Of a stretch of 5,206 nucleotides of DNA, positions 1 through 5,206 are shown one piece after another. Source of the stretch: an uncultured Prevotella sp. (GTDB taxonomy: Bacteria; Bacteroidota; Bacteroidia; Bacteroidales; Bacteroidaceae); NCBI GenBank assembly GCA_934230965.1, contig CAKQFW010000149.1, positions 1 through 5,206 of the forward strand. The letters run 5' to 3'. The translations under genes and the position numbers were made by a program. Position 1 is the stretch's first letter. The number at the start of each line of letters is the position of its first letter. Below the pieces are notes generated by a model. It had not been told where the DNA came from. It did not search any database and worked only from the letters and a program-made list of their open reading frames with translations.

Positions 1-2655
1 GTTCAGCACATCGCTTTCAAGCACTTTCTCGCCCGAGATGATGGTGTAGAGCACATGCTGAACACTATCTGACGAGCCCACCTGAACATAAACGGGTTGC
101 CCATTGGCCGAGAAGCGGTTGGCGGTGGCATAGAACCAGTCGTGGGTGTGCGTGGCCACCTTCTTATCTTGCATTGAGAACAGCACAAAATGCTGCTGTA
201 TGGTATCGCTACCACAATAGGCAGTGAGCAAGTGCAAAGCCGAGGTAAGCGTAGCGGCCGACAACGGCTGGTCAACATTGGTGCGAGCCGTGAAGCGCTG
301 GTCGTCAATATAATAGGTCACCTCGCCATCAAGGGGTTCGCCCGCTGCATTGGTATAGTTGAAGCGAATGGTCTGCAGGCTATCGCGCTCTATTTTGTCG
401 GGCATAGTGCATGAAAGAGCGGTAGACTTATCGCCCAGAGGCACAGCGGCAGAGGCATCATGACTCTCGCCGCCCGCATCGGTCACAGTGGCCGTAACAT
501 CGAACGAATAGAAGCGAGTGACCTTTTCAAAGCCTTCTTCGCGCTCGGGCATCGTCATGGGCACACGGGCAATGAAACGACCGCTGCCATCGGTAACAGC
601 CGAGTCGGCATACAACTGTTCGGCACGGTCGCGCAAGCCGAAGCGTCCCCACCATAAAGCAGGGCGACGCACCACACGATAGTGTACCTTTGCGCCTTGC
701 ACAGCCACGCCACTATAGGTGCGAGCCGTGGCACTGAGGCTTACGGTGTCGCCAGCCTGATAACGGGTGCTGGGCTTAGCAAAAGTGATGTCGAAGGTAG
801 GCCGTTTATATTCATCAACGCGTATGCTGTTCCAAGCTACTACCCTGCGTAGTCCGTCAACCGAAGCTCGTATAGAGAAGGTGCCGTTCAAACCGCTGGT
901 GGGCAGCACAAACGATGTGGTGGCCGTGCCATACTTATCGGTCATGGCCTCGGCGGTGCTTACCACCTTGCCACTGGCGTTGCGTAGCTTAAACACCACC
1001 TTCTCATTGGGCATGGTCGATGCCCCGTTACGACTCTTGCTGAAAGCGATGGCCGACAGCTGTACGGTTTGCCCTGGGCGGTAGAGGGCACGGTCGGTGA
1101 AGAGCTTGAGCTGCGGTTCGGCCGTGCGGTCGTTGCCATAAAACTTGTAACCATAATAACATTCGCCTTCCATCGAAGCCTTGTCGTCATCGGTGTAAGC
1201 ATAGTAGGTAATATAATTTTCTTTACCTTTTAAATCAATAATCACCTCGCCCTTAGCATCAAATACGTGGGTAGAGACGTCTCTCAGATTAGTTTTTACG
1301 TTAAAACGCCGCGTGCTAATGCGCAACTTGGCGCCTGGCACTGGCTGACCCGTAGTAGCATTGAGTACAGCAAAGCGCTGTTTGTGATTGGGCAACGACT
1401 GGCACACCACCTTCAGATTGCTTACACGCAACAGCACACGCTCGGGGCGCACGGCAGCATTGTTGGTGCTAAATTCTACCACATATACGCCCACCTTCAG
1501 CGGATTAATCGTCATCGAATCGCGCGTGGCCTTATAAGCAGGCATACCTATATAACGGCGCGTTTGGGTATAAGGTTCGTCGGCGGTGAAATGAGCCTTC
1601 AGTTTAGCATATTCTTTGTCGTAAGCGGGGTCGAGCGTGGTGTCGCCATCAATATTTACGCGACGCACAGTCATGGTCAGTTCGTTAACGTTTACCACTG
1701 ATAGCAGGTTCACCTTGCGCGGCACACCAGGCAGCAGCACATCGTCGCCAATGGCTACATGAAAGCTGGGCAATGTGAGTCGGCTTTGGGCATTGCGCAA
1801 AATGTTCATGCGTGGCCATGCCCCCCAGTGCACCAACGAATAGTCGATAAAGTTCATCATATCCTTGGGTTGCACGTCGTCGGCTTCGGCCATCACATTG
1901 TAGCGCTCGATGGCCACCTCGCCAGCCACCATCAGGTCTTTATATTCGTTTAAGAGCGAGTCGACGGCCAGCAGATATTTCGACTTGCGTAGCGCAGCCA
2001 CCTGTTCTTTTTTGCCCTCGCGCAACAGGCTGAGGGCCGTGATGCAAGAGGCCTGACGGTTGCCAGCCTTCTCATAATAGTCGTGCAAAAACTGGGTGCG
2101 ACCAGCTTGATAACCAATGATATGCAAGAGGTCGTCGCCAAAGATACGGCTGTCGACGCCATCAATCACAAAGGGCTCGTAACCCGTAGCAAATGCTTTG
2201 GCCAAGGCATCGGGATGGCGAAGCGACTTGTCGTACCACTGCTTACTGGCAGCCGCGGCGTCGGCCGCATCTTCGCACAGTTTCGGAAACAGGTCGTAGG
2301 CTCTGCCCAGCACAGCGGCATATACGGCGGCCAGCACCTTGTTGCCAGCCTTTTCGGCCTTCAGTTGCTCGCCCTCAAGGCGTATGATTGAGGGGCGCAG
2401 CGAGTCGGGCGATAGGCTTTGGCGCACACTCACAGCCTTTATTTGTGCTTTTAGCAGATGGCCATAGGCACGCTCTGTGGTGGCCTTATGGGCTATCTTC
2501 TGTAAGATAGCCAACTCGGTCTTGGGCTGATCTTTGCTGACAGCCCTATCCAGCTGTTTCCATAATGACGAATAGCTGTCGGCAAGTACTGATGTCGGCA
2601 TCAGCCATGCAATCATTAGCAGCATGGCAAGCATCGTTCTCTTCATCTTTACCAT
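1..2655 (-). CDS. Alpha-2-macroglobulin family protein, N-terminal part (runs off the left edge)
   Basis: Uninterrupted reading frame of 885 codons with no stop before the left edge, so the C-terminal half is missing. The N-terminus is a signal peptide: basic MVKMKRT, a hydrophobic stretch rich in Leu, Met, Ile and Trp, then a likely SPase I site VLA|DSY near residue 26. No lipobox cysteine follows, so it is predicted to be exported but not lipidated. Residues ~30-330 are mostly helical-looking and unassigned. About residue 425 a beta-type segment carries TGQPVPGAKL. Residues ~510-600 fit the MG2 macroglobulin domain, with its hallmark FTDRALYRPGQTV. RVDEYKRPTFDI near 610 marks the next macroglobulin domain. 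Bacterial members are periplasmic or surface protease traps, often near penicillin-binding protein 1C; neither the thioester region nor that neighbour is visible. The start may be residue 1 (2655) or the in-frame ATG at 2646. An in-frame TAA at 2659-2661 excludes anything further upstream. Family call sure, exact function inferred. Confidence 0.93.
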   Translation of the reverse strand, partial: MVKMKRTMLAMLLMIAWLMPTSVLADSYSSLWKQLDRAVSKDQPKTELAILQKIAHKATTERAYGHLLKAQIKAVSVRQSLSPDSLRPSIIRLEGEQLKAEKAGNKVLAAVYAAVLGRAYDLFPKLCEDAADAAAASKQWYDKSLRHPDALAKAFATGYEPFVIDGVDSRIFGDDLLHIIGYQAGRTQFLHDYYEKAGNRQASCITALSLLREGKKEQVAALRKSKYLLAVDSLLNEYKDLMVAGEVAIERYNVMAEADDVQPKDMMNFIDYSLVHWGAWPRMNILRNAQSRLTLPSFHVAIGDDVLLPGVPRKVNLLSVVNVNELTMTVRRVNIDGDTTLDPAYDKEYAKLKAHFTADEPYTQTRRYIGMPAYKATRDSMTINPLKVGVYVVEFSTNNAAVRPERVLLRVSNLKVVCQSLPNHKQRFAVLNATTGQPVPGAKLRISTRRFNVKTNLRDVSTHVFDAKGEVIIDLKGKENYITYYAYTDDDKASMEGECYYGYKFYGNDRTAEPQLKLFTDRALYRPGQTVQLSAIAFSKSRNGASTMPNEKVVFKLRNASGKVVSTAEAMTDKYGTATTSFVLPTSGLNGTFSIRASVDGLRRVVAWNSIRVDEYKRPTFDITFAKPSTRYQAGDTVSLSATARTYSGVAVQGAKVHYRVVRRPALWWGRFGLRDRAEQLYADSAVTDGSGRFIARVPMTMPEREEGFEKVTRFYSFDVTATVTDAGGESHDASAAVPLGDKSTALSCTMPDKIERDSLQTIRFNYTNAAGEPLDGEVTYYIDDQRFTARTNVDQPLSAATLTSALHLLTAYCGSDTIQQHFVLFSMQDKKVATHTHDWFYATANRFSANGQPVYVQVGSSDSVQHVLYTIISGEKVLESDVLN

Positions 2656-2691
2656 ATCTTATCTTTTTTATTTATATTCGGTTTTTGTGCT

Positions 2692-2700
2692 GTAAAGATA
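2692..2700 (-). promoter_or_regulatory. Candidate -7 promoter element for the alpha-2-macroglobulin gene
   Basis: The minus strand reads TATCTTTAC, matching the Bacteroidetes -7 consensus TAnnTTTG except at the last base. It lies 36 bp upstream of the first possible start codon, a normal leader length. I see no good TTTG -33 element at the expected distance, so the call rests on the -7 match and position only. Confidence 0.35.
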
Positions 2701-2760
2701 CTAATTTTCTGAAGAAAGTGGCTACAGCAAGACAAAAAAAATAAATGAGCCTCAACCATT

Positions 2761-2827
2761 TATGAATATTTATACATATTAATGTATATTTATGCAAAAC
2801 AGAAAGAGAAATGAATATTTATCCAAA
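2761..2827. promoter_or_regulatory. Cluster of three ARG-box-like palindromes (putative ArgR operator)
   Basis: Three copies of TGnATATTTATnCA are present: TGAATATTTATACA at 2763-2776, TGTATATTTATGCA at 2783-2796 and TGAATATTTATCCA at 2812-2825. The first and third match the E. coli ARG-box core TGAATwwwwATTCA at 13 of 14 positions, the second at 12 of 14. Written as 18-bp boxes, the first two are separated by 2 bp, like the paired boxes bound by one ArgR hexamer in E. coli; the third follows after 11 bp. The cluster lies 60-130 bp upstream of the candidate -7 element of the alpha-2-macroglobulin gene. The third box lies just upstream of a plus-strand TAnnTTTG element. The regulator is inferred; AT-rich sequence lowers the specificity of the match, but the repetition is real. 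Confidence 0.5.
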
Positions 2828-2837
2828 ACATTCGTTT

Positions 2838-2845
2838 TACTTTTG
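2838..2845 (+). promoter_or_regulatory. Perfect TAnnTTTG -7 element on the plus strand
   Basis: The plus strand reads TACTTTTG, an exact match to the Bacteroidetes -7 consensus. It would start a transcript near 2852 running rightward through the 22-bp repeat array, opposite to all the annotated genes. The upstream -33 region is only TTTA-like (2818-2821) and overlaps the third ARG-box-like site. No convincing gene lies downstream on this strand, so either this is a chance match in AT-rich DNA or it drives an untranslated or very short transcript. Confidence 0.25.
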
Positions 2846-2933
2846 TTAACATAAGATTAGTTAAAAAAGTAACAATCACACAAAATATCAAACTGTTTGC
2901 TTACAGAAAATTTTATTGATACCTCTGAAATGC

Positions 2934-3043
2934 AAAACCCTTGGTTTCAGGTCCTAAAACCCTTGGTTTTACGCTGTGAAACCCTTGGTTTTACAACCTA
3001 AAACCCATGCTTTCAGACTGTAATTTGATGGGTTTCTCAACAC
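2934..3043. repeat. Tandem array of 22-bp units with palindromic core AAACC-CTT-GGTTT
   Basis: Units start at 2934, 2956, 2978 and 3000, each exactly 22 bp, with a degenerate fifth at 3022. The first three carry the 13-nt core AAACCCTTGGTTT at 2935-2947, 2957-2969 and 2979-2991; the fourth has AAACCCATGCTTT at 3001-3013. The fifth retains only the right half (GGGTTTC). Cores are AAACC/GGTTT inverted repeats with a 3-nt centre. The 9-nt stretches between cores vary (CAGGTCCTA, TACGCTGTG, TACAACCTA), so only the core is conserved. A 22-bp step is about two helical turns, placing the cores on one face of the DNA. Too short and too close-packed for CRISPR. Role unknown; tandem protein-binding sites or a genome-wide intergenic repeat are both possible. 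Confidence 0.85.
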
Positions 3044-3054
3044 GAAAGCAAAAC

Positions 3055-3071
3055 TGTATATTTATGCAAAA
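3055..3071. promoter_or_regulatory. Fourth ARG-box-like palindrome, 17-nt exact copy of the second
   Basis: TGTATATTTATGCAAAA here is identical over 17 nt to 2783-2799; the palindromic part is 3055-3068. It lies 230 bp to the right of the three-box cluster, on the far side of the 22-bp array, and about 200 bp beyond the stop codon of the PurF-like gene. A distant auxiliary operator is possible, as is an unrelated copied sequence. Confidence 0.35.
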
Positions 3072-3105
3072 ATTGAGATTTGGCTCGGGGCATGATATAA
3101 AACAT

Positions 3106-3194
3106 AAAAAACAACAAAAGAACAACCGAAACAACCTTTATATGCCCTATTGTTTGAGCATAAAAAACGTTGTCTCGGTTGTTCTTTTGTTGTT
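3106..3194 (-). terminator. Long hairpin with U-tract downstream of the PurF-like gene
   Basis: Arms 3110-3135 and 3169-3194 are complementary over 26 bp with a single A/C mismatch (3130 against 3174). Inside, TATGC at 3141-3145 pairs with GCATA at 3158-3162, leaving a 12-nt apical loop. On the minus strand the stem is followed by TTTTATGTTTT, starting 78 nt after the stop codon of the PurF-like gene, which fits an intrinsic terminator. No comparable T-run follows on the plus strand. The stem is much longer and poorer in GC than a typical terminator. One arm has no T at all, so it may be a small mobile-type palindrome that also terminates transcription. Confidence 0.6.
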
Positions 3195-3271
3195 GTATAT
3201 TGTCTCGTTTTCTGTTTCTAAAAAACTATCACTCGTCTTTTAAAAACATTATTGTCGTTTTGAAAAATCAA

Positions 3272-4705
3272 TTATTCGTCGGCCAACTCGTTCAGCGTAT
3301 AGGCGCTACTGCCATCAAAGCAGTGGGTGCAAACCTGACATTTGGGCAAACCAATAGCCTCTATCAGCTGTTCAACGGTATTAAATTTCAGCGACGTAAG
3401 ACCCAACTGCTTGCGTATAGCTTCTACCATGCGCTGATATTGGGGCGAGTCGGTGGTGGCATACTTGTCTAAGTCTTTATTGGCATCGCCCTCAAAGCTC
3501 TCAATAATGCGGCGGGTGATGAGCTCCATATCGCTCTTCGACGAGGTGAAATTGATGAAGGGGCAGCCATAAACCAGCGGCGGACAGGCAATGCGCATAT
3601 GGCACTCTTTCAGTCCGGCATCAAACAGCACCTTCACATTATCGCGAAGCTGGGTACCACGCACAATCGAGTCGTCACAAAACAGCACACGCTTGCCTTT
3701 AAGCATGGCCTTGTTCGGGATAAGTTTCATCTTGGCCACCAGCGAGCGCATGGCCTGATTAGCAGGGGTAAACGAGCGGGGCCAAGTGGGAGTATACTTG
3801 GCTATGCAGCGCTGATAGGGCACACATTTTCCAGCAGCATAGCCCATGGCCATACCTGTACCCGAGTCGGGGATGCCACTCACACAGTCAATCTCAACAT
3901 CATCTACCTTGGCCAAGCTATAGCCATTGGCAAAACGGGCCTCTTCAACATTGCGGCCCTCATAAGTAGAGGTGGGGAAACCATAATATACCCAAAGGAA
4001 CGAGCATATCTGCATCTTCTTGTTGGCAGGGCGAATTTGCTCCATACCATCGGCCGTAATCTTTACAATCTCGCCAGGACCCACATTATATTCTATCTCA
4101 TAATCGAGGTTAGGGAACGAGGTCGACTCGCTACTAACGGCATAAGCGCCGTCTTTTTTTCCTATCACCAGCGGCGTGCGACCCCAACTATCTCGCGCAC
4201 AGATAATGCCATTATCAGTAAGGATAAGCATGCTGCACGAGCCCTTGATGTGGCGGAAGACATTTTCTATGCCATCACGAAAGGTCTTGCCCTGTATCAG
4301 CAGCAAGGCCACCAGCTCGGTAGAGTTGGTCTTGCCCGACGACATCTCGGCAAAATGCATATTCTTTGCCAGCAACTCGCGCGACAGCTCGTCAATGTTC
4401 ACAATCTTGGCCACCGTGCAAATGGCAAAGCTACCAAGGTGCGAATTCATCACCAGCGGCTGAGCATCGGTGTCGCTAATAGCGCCTATGCCCGCTGTAC
4501 AGCCATCAAACTTTCCCAGCGACGGCTCAAACTTTGAACGGAAATAAGCGTTCTCCAAGTTATGAATAGAACGAACAAAGCCTTTCTCTCTCTCAAAAGC
4601 GGCCATTCCTCCTCGACGTGTGCCCAAATGCGAATTATAGTCGGTGCCATAAAACAAGTCGGCCACACAGCTCTTTTTGGAAATAGTTCCGAAAATACCT
4701 CCCAT
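3272..4705 (-). CDS. PurF-family amidophosphoribosyltransferase-like protein lacking the glutaminase catalytic residues
   Basis: Complete 477-aa protein, close to the usual PurF length. Canonical PurF makes 5-phosphoribosylamine from PRPP and glutamine, the first step of purine synthesis. The C-terminal phosphoribosyltransferase half is clear: GIPDSGTGMAMGYA (277-290) and PRPP loop VLFCDDSIVRGT (340-351). C234, C381, C459 and C462 fall where the 4Fe-4S ligands of Bacillus-type PurF lie (C456 is extra). The N-terminal half keeps the fold, for example RDSWGRTPLVIG (171-182), but not the active site. The usual MCGIFG is MGGIFG, the RYST arginine region reads AISDT (75-79), and the HNG oxyanion region is replaced by ICTVAK (95-100). 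There is no propeptide. It probably cannot hydrolyse glutamine; ammonia use, a partner subunit or another role are open. From memory, Bacteroides genomes encode close relatives, some near carAB, but none of those genes is visible here. The start fits the MGGIFG alignment. Family membership sure, enzymatic activity not. Confidence 0.93.
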   Translation of the reverse strand: MGGIFGTISKKSCVADLFYGTDYNSHLGTRRGGMAAFEREKGFVRSIHNLENAYFRSKFEPSLGKFDGCTAGIGAISDTDAQPLVMNSHLGSFAICTVAKIVNIDELSRELLAKNMHFAEMSSGKTNSTELVALLLIQGKTFRDGIENVFRHIKGSCSMLILTDNGIICARDSWGRTPLVIGKKDGAYAVSSESTSFPNLDYEIEYNVGPGEIVKITADGMEQIRPANKKMQICSFLWVYYGFPTSTYEGRNVEEARFANGYSLAKVDDVEIDCVSGIPDSGTGMAMGYAAGKCVPYQRCIAKYTPTWPRSFTPANQAMRSLVAKMKLIPNKAMLKGKRVLFCDDSIVRGTQLRDNVKVLFDAGLKECHMRIACPPLVYGCPFINFTSSKSDMELITRRIIESFEGDANKDLDKYATTDSPQYQRMVEAIRKQLGLTSLKFNTVEQLIEAIGLPKCQVCTHCFDGSSAYTLNELADE

Positions 4706-4765
4706 AGAATTTACTAAATTTGTATCTTAATATATTGTGAGTTTACCGTTTCCGAGCGCGAAATT

Positions 4766-4789
4766 AAAAAAAATCTGCTAATCTAGCAA
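4766..4789 (-). terminator. Weak intrinsic-terminator-like hairpin upstream of the PurF-like gene
   Basis: On the minus strand TGCTA-GAT-TAGCA (4788 to 4776), extendable by one T-G wobble pair, is followed by A and eight T (4773 to 4766). The stem is only 5-6 bp with two G-C pairs, so it is weak. It lies about 185 nt beyond the stop of the LRR gene and 60 nt before the PurF-like start, so it could end the LRR transcript or act as an attenuator in a long PurF leader. Confidence 0.35.
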
Positions 4790-4867
4790 CGCTATCCCAT
4801 TTTTTCTCACCCACCCCCCCCGTTTTTTGTCATATCGCAAGTGTGAGGGCGGGGCTAAATTACTGAA

Positions 4868-4881
4868 TATGGGAGGTATCT
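4868..4881 (-). promoter_or_regulatory. Possible anti-start sequence in the leader of the PurF-like gene
   Basis: The minus strand here reads AGATACCTCCCATA. Its ATACCTCCCATA part is the exact 12-nt complement of TATGGGAGGTAT at 4706-4695, which contains the ATG of the PurF-like gene. A G-U and an A-U pair extend the helix to 14 bp. In an RNA beginning upstream of 4881 this could mask the start codon. The loop of about 160 nt contains the weak terminator hairpin. There is no direct evidence of function and the match could be chance. Confidence 0.25.
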
Positions 4882-4973
4882 ATCTCTAAAACGTTTTCTG
4901 TAGAATAGATAGCGACACATGTAAACACCGTATCAAGGTACCACTATATTTTATTTTCGCTCTTCTGCACCTA

Positions 4974-5206
4974 TTATTCTAACGAGATTCCAAAGATTTT
5001 TTCACCAAAACGTTGAATGATTTCAGACTTGATATGGGAGGAAAGGTTACTACAGCAATAAAAAGCACCCTCTCCAATCGTTGTGACACTATTTGGAATA
5101 TTTATGCTGGTGAGAGAGTCGCAACCGCTAAAAGCATACTTTCCAATCGTTGTGACACTATTTGGAATTGTATAGTTTGTTTCTTTTGCTCTGTATGCAA
5201 TAAGAG
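4974..5206 (-). CDS. BspA-family leucine-rich-repeat protein, C-terminal end (runs off the right edge)
   Basis: Open from the right edge to TAA at 4974-4976, with TAG as the next codon; 76 codons are visible. The sequence shows LRR_5 (BspA-type) repeats of 23 residues: [20 protein letters not shown] followed by [20 protein letters not shown], then a non-repeat tail [21 protein letters not shown]. Proteins of this family are surface or secreted adhesin-like proteins common in oral and gut Bacteroidales and in Treponema. The tail is short and shows no recognisable type IX secretion C-terminal domain or membrane anchor, so surface attachment, if any, must come from the missing N-terminal part. 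The repeats are nearly identical in nucleotide sequence, which is common in this family and allows repeat number to change. Family call sure; the specific ligand cannot be named. Confidence 0.88.
   Translation of the reverse strand, partial: LIAYRAKETNYTIPNSVTTIGKYAFSGCDSLTSINIPNSVTTIGEGAFYCCSNLSSHIKSEIIQRFGEKIFGISLE
5073..5168 (-). repeat. Pair of 27-nt exact repeats, 69 nt apart, within the LRR gene
   Basis: Positions 5073-5099 and 5142-5168 are identical over 27 nt; on the coding strand they encode IPNSVTTIG. The 69-nt period is one 23-residue LRR_5 unit. Identity at synonymous positions points to recent duplication or gene conversion between repeat units. Confidence 0.85.

Noticed and set aside
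960..1701. Several 80-144 codon frames on both strands inside the alpha-2-macroglobulin gene
   Set aside because: They overlap a verified uninterrupted coding frame with clear family motifs and have no motifs of their own.
2930..3001. 23-codon plus-strand frame that could be a leader peptide
   Set aside because: It is made of the 22-bp repeats themselves, has no run of a regulatory amino acid and no clear ribosome-binding site.
2934..3043. CRISPR array
   Set aside because: The conserved core is 13 nt and the linkers 9 nt, far below CRISPR repeat and spacer sizes, and no cas gene is present.
3007..3243. 78-codon plus-strand frame with a hydrophobic C-terminal stretch
   Set aside because: It runs through the last 22-bp unit and the long hairpin, and its hydrophobic part is the T-rich hairpin arm read in one frame. 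No ribosome-binding or family evidence.
3599..4537. 312-codon open frame on the plus strand
   Set aside because: Entirely antisense to the PurF-like gene, with no recognisable domain or promoter; it is a shadow of that gene's codon usage.
4715..4722. Plus-strand TAAATTTG matching TAnnTTTG
   Set aside because: It points rightward into the 3' end of the convergent LRR gene with no TTTG at a suitable distance upstream and no gene downstream; likely chance in AT-rich DNA.
4725..4740. Minus-strand TATATTAA as the promoter of the PurF-like gene
   Set aside because: Poor match to TAnnTTTG and no convincing -33; the true promoter of this gene cannot be placed from sequence alone.
4869..4889. Six-codon plus-strand frame MGGIYL followed by TAA
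   Set aside because: It arises from the 12-nt inverted copy of the PurF-like start region; there is no sign that it is translated.
4880..4912. CTATCT/AGATAG inverted repeat as terminator of the LRR gene
   Set aside because: Only 6 bp of AT-rich stem with a long loop and no T-run on the minus strand.

Overview
The window looks like a piece of a Bacteroidales chromosome, probably Prevotella-like. The reasons are the BspA-type leucine-rich-repeat protein, the large alpha-2-macroglobulin-type protein, a PurF-like protein whose text reads as Bacteroidales, AT-rich intergenic DNA, and -7 elements of the Bacteroidetes form TAnnTTTG. Genus is an inference. All three protein-coding genes I can support lie on the minus strand.

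Layout from right to left, the direction of transcription. (1) 4974-5206: the C-terminal 76 codons of a BspA-family LRR protein, cut by the right edge. (2) 4706-4973: a 268-bp gap with no gene. It holds a weak terminator-like hairpin, a run of eight C, and a 12-nt stretch exactly complementary to the start-codon region of the next gene. (3) 3272-4705: a complete PurF-family protein (477 aa). Its PRPP loop and probable Fe-S cysteines are present, but the residues of the glutaminase site are replaced, starting with MGGIFG instead of MCGIFG. (4) 2656-3271: a 616-bp intergenic region with no convincing gene but much structure. It has a long 26-bp-arm hairpin just downstream of the PurF-like gene, a tandem array of 22-bp units with the palindromic core AAACC-CTT-GGTTT, four ARG-box-like palindromes (TGnATATTTATnCA), and candidate -7 elements on both strands. 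(5) 1-2655: the N-terminal 885 codons of an exported alpha-2-macroglobulin-family protein, running off the left edge.

The three genes do not form an obvious pathway. The large gaps, terminators and structured intergenic DNA suggest separate transcription units. The two strongest points of interest are the PurF-like protein with a dead glutaminase site, and the ArgR-operator-like cluster in the large intergenic region. The cluster sits beside a perfect plus-strand TAnnTTTG element that points away from the alpha-2-macroglobulin gene and into DNA with no annotated gene.
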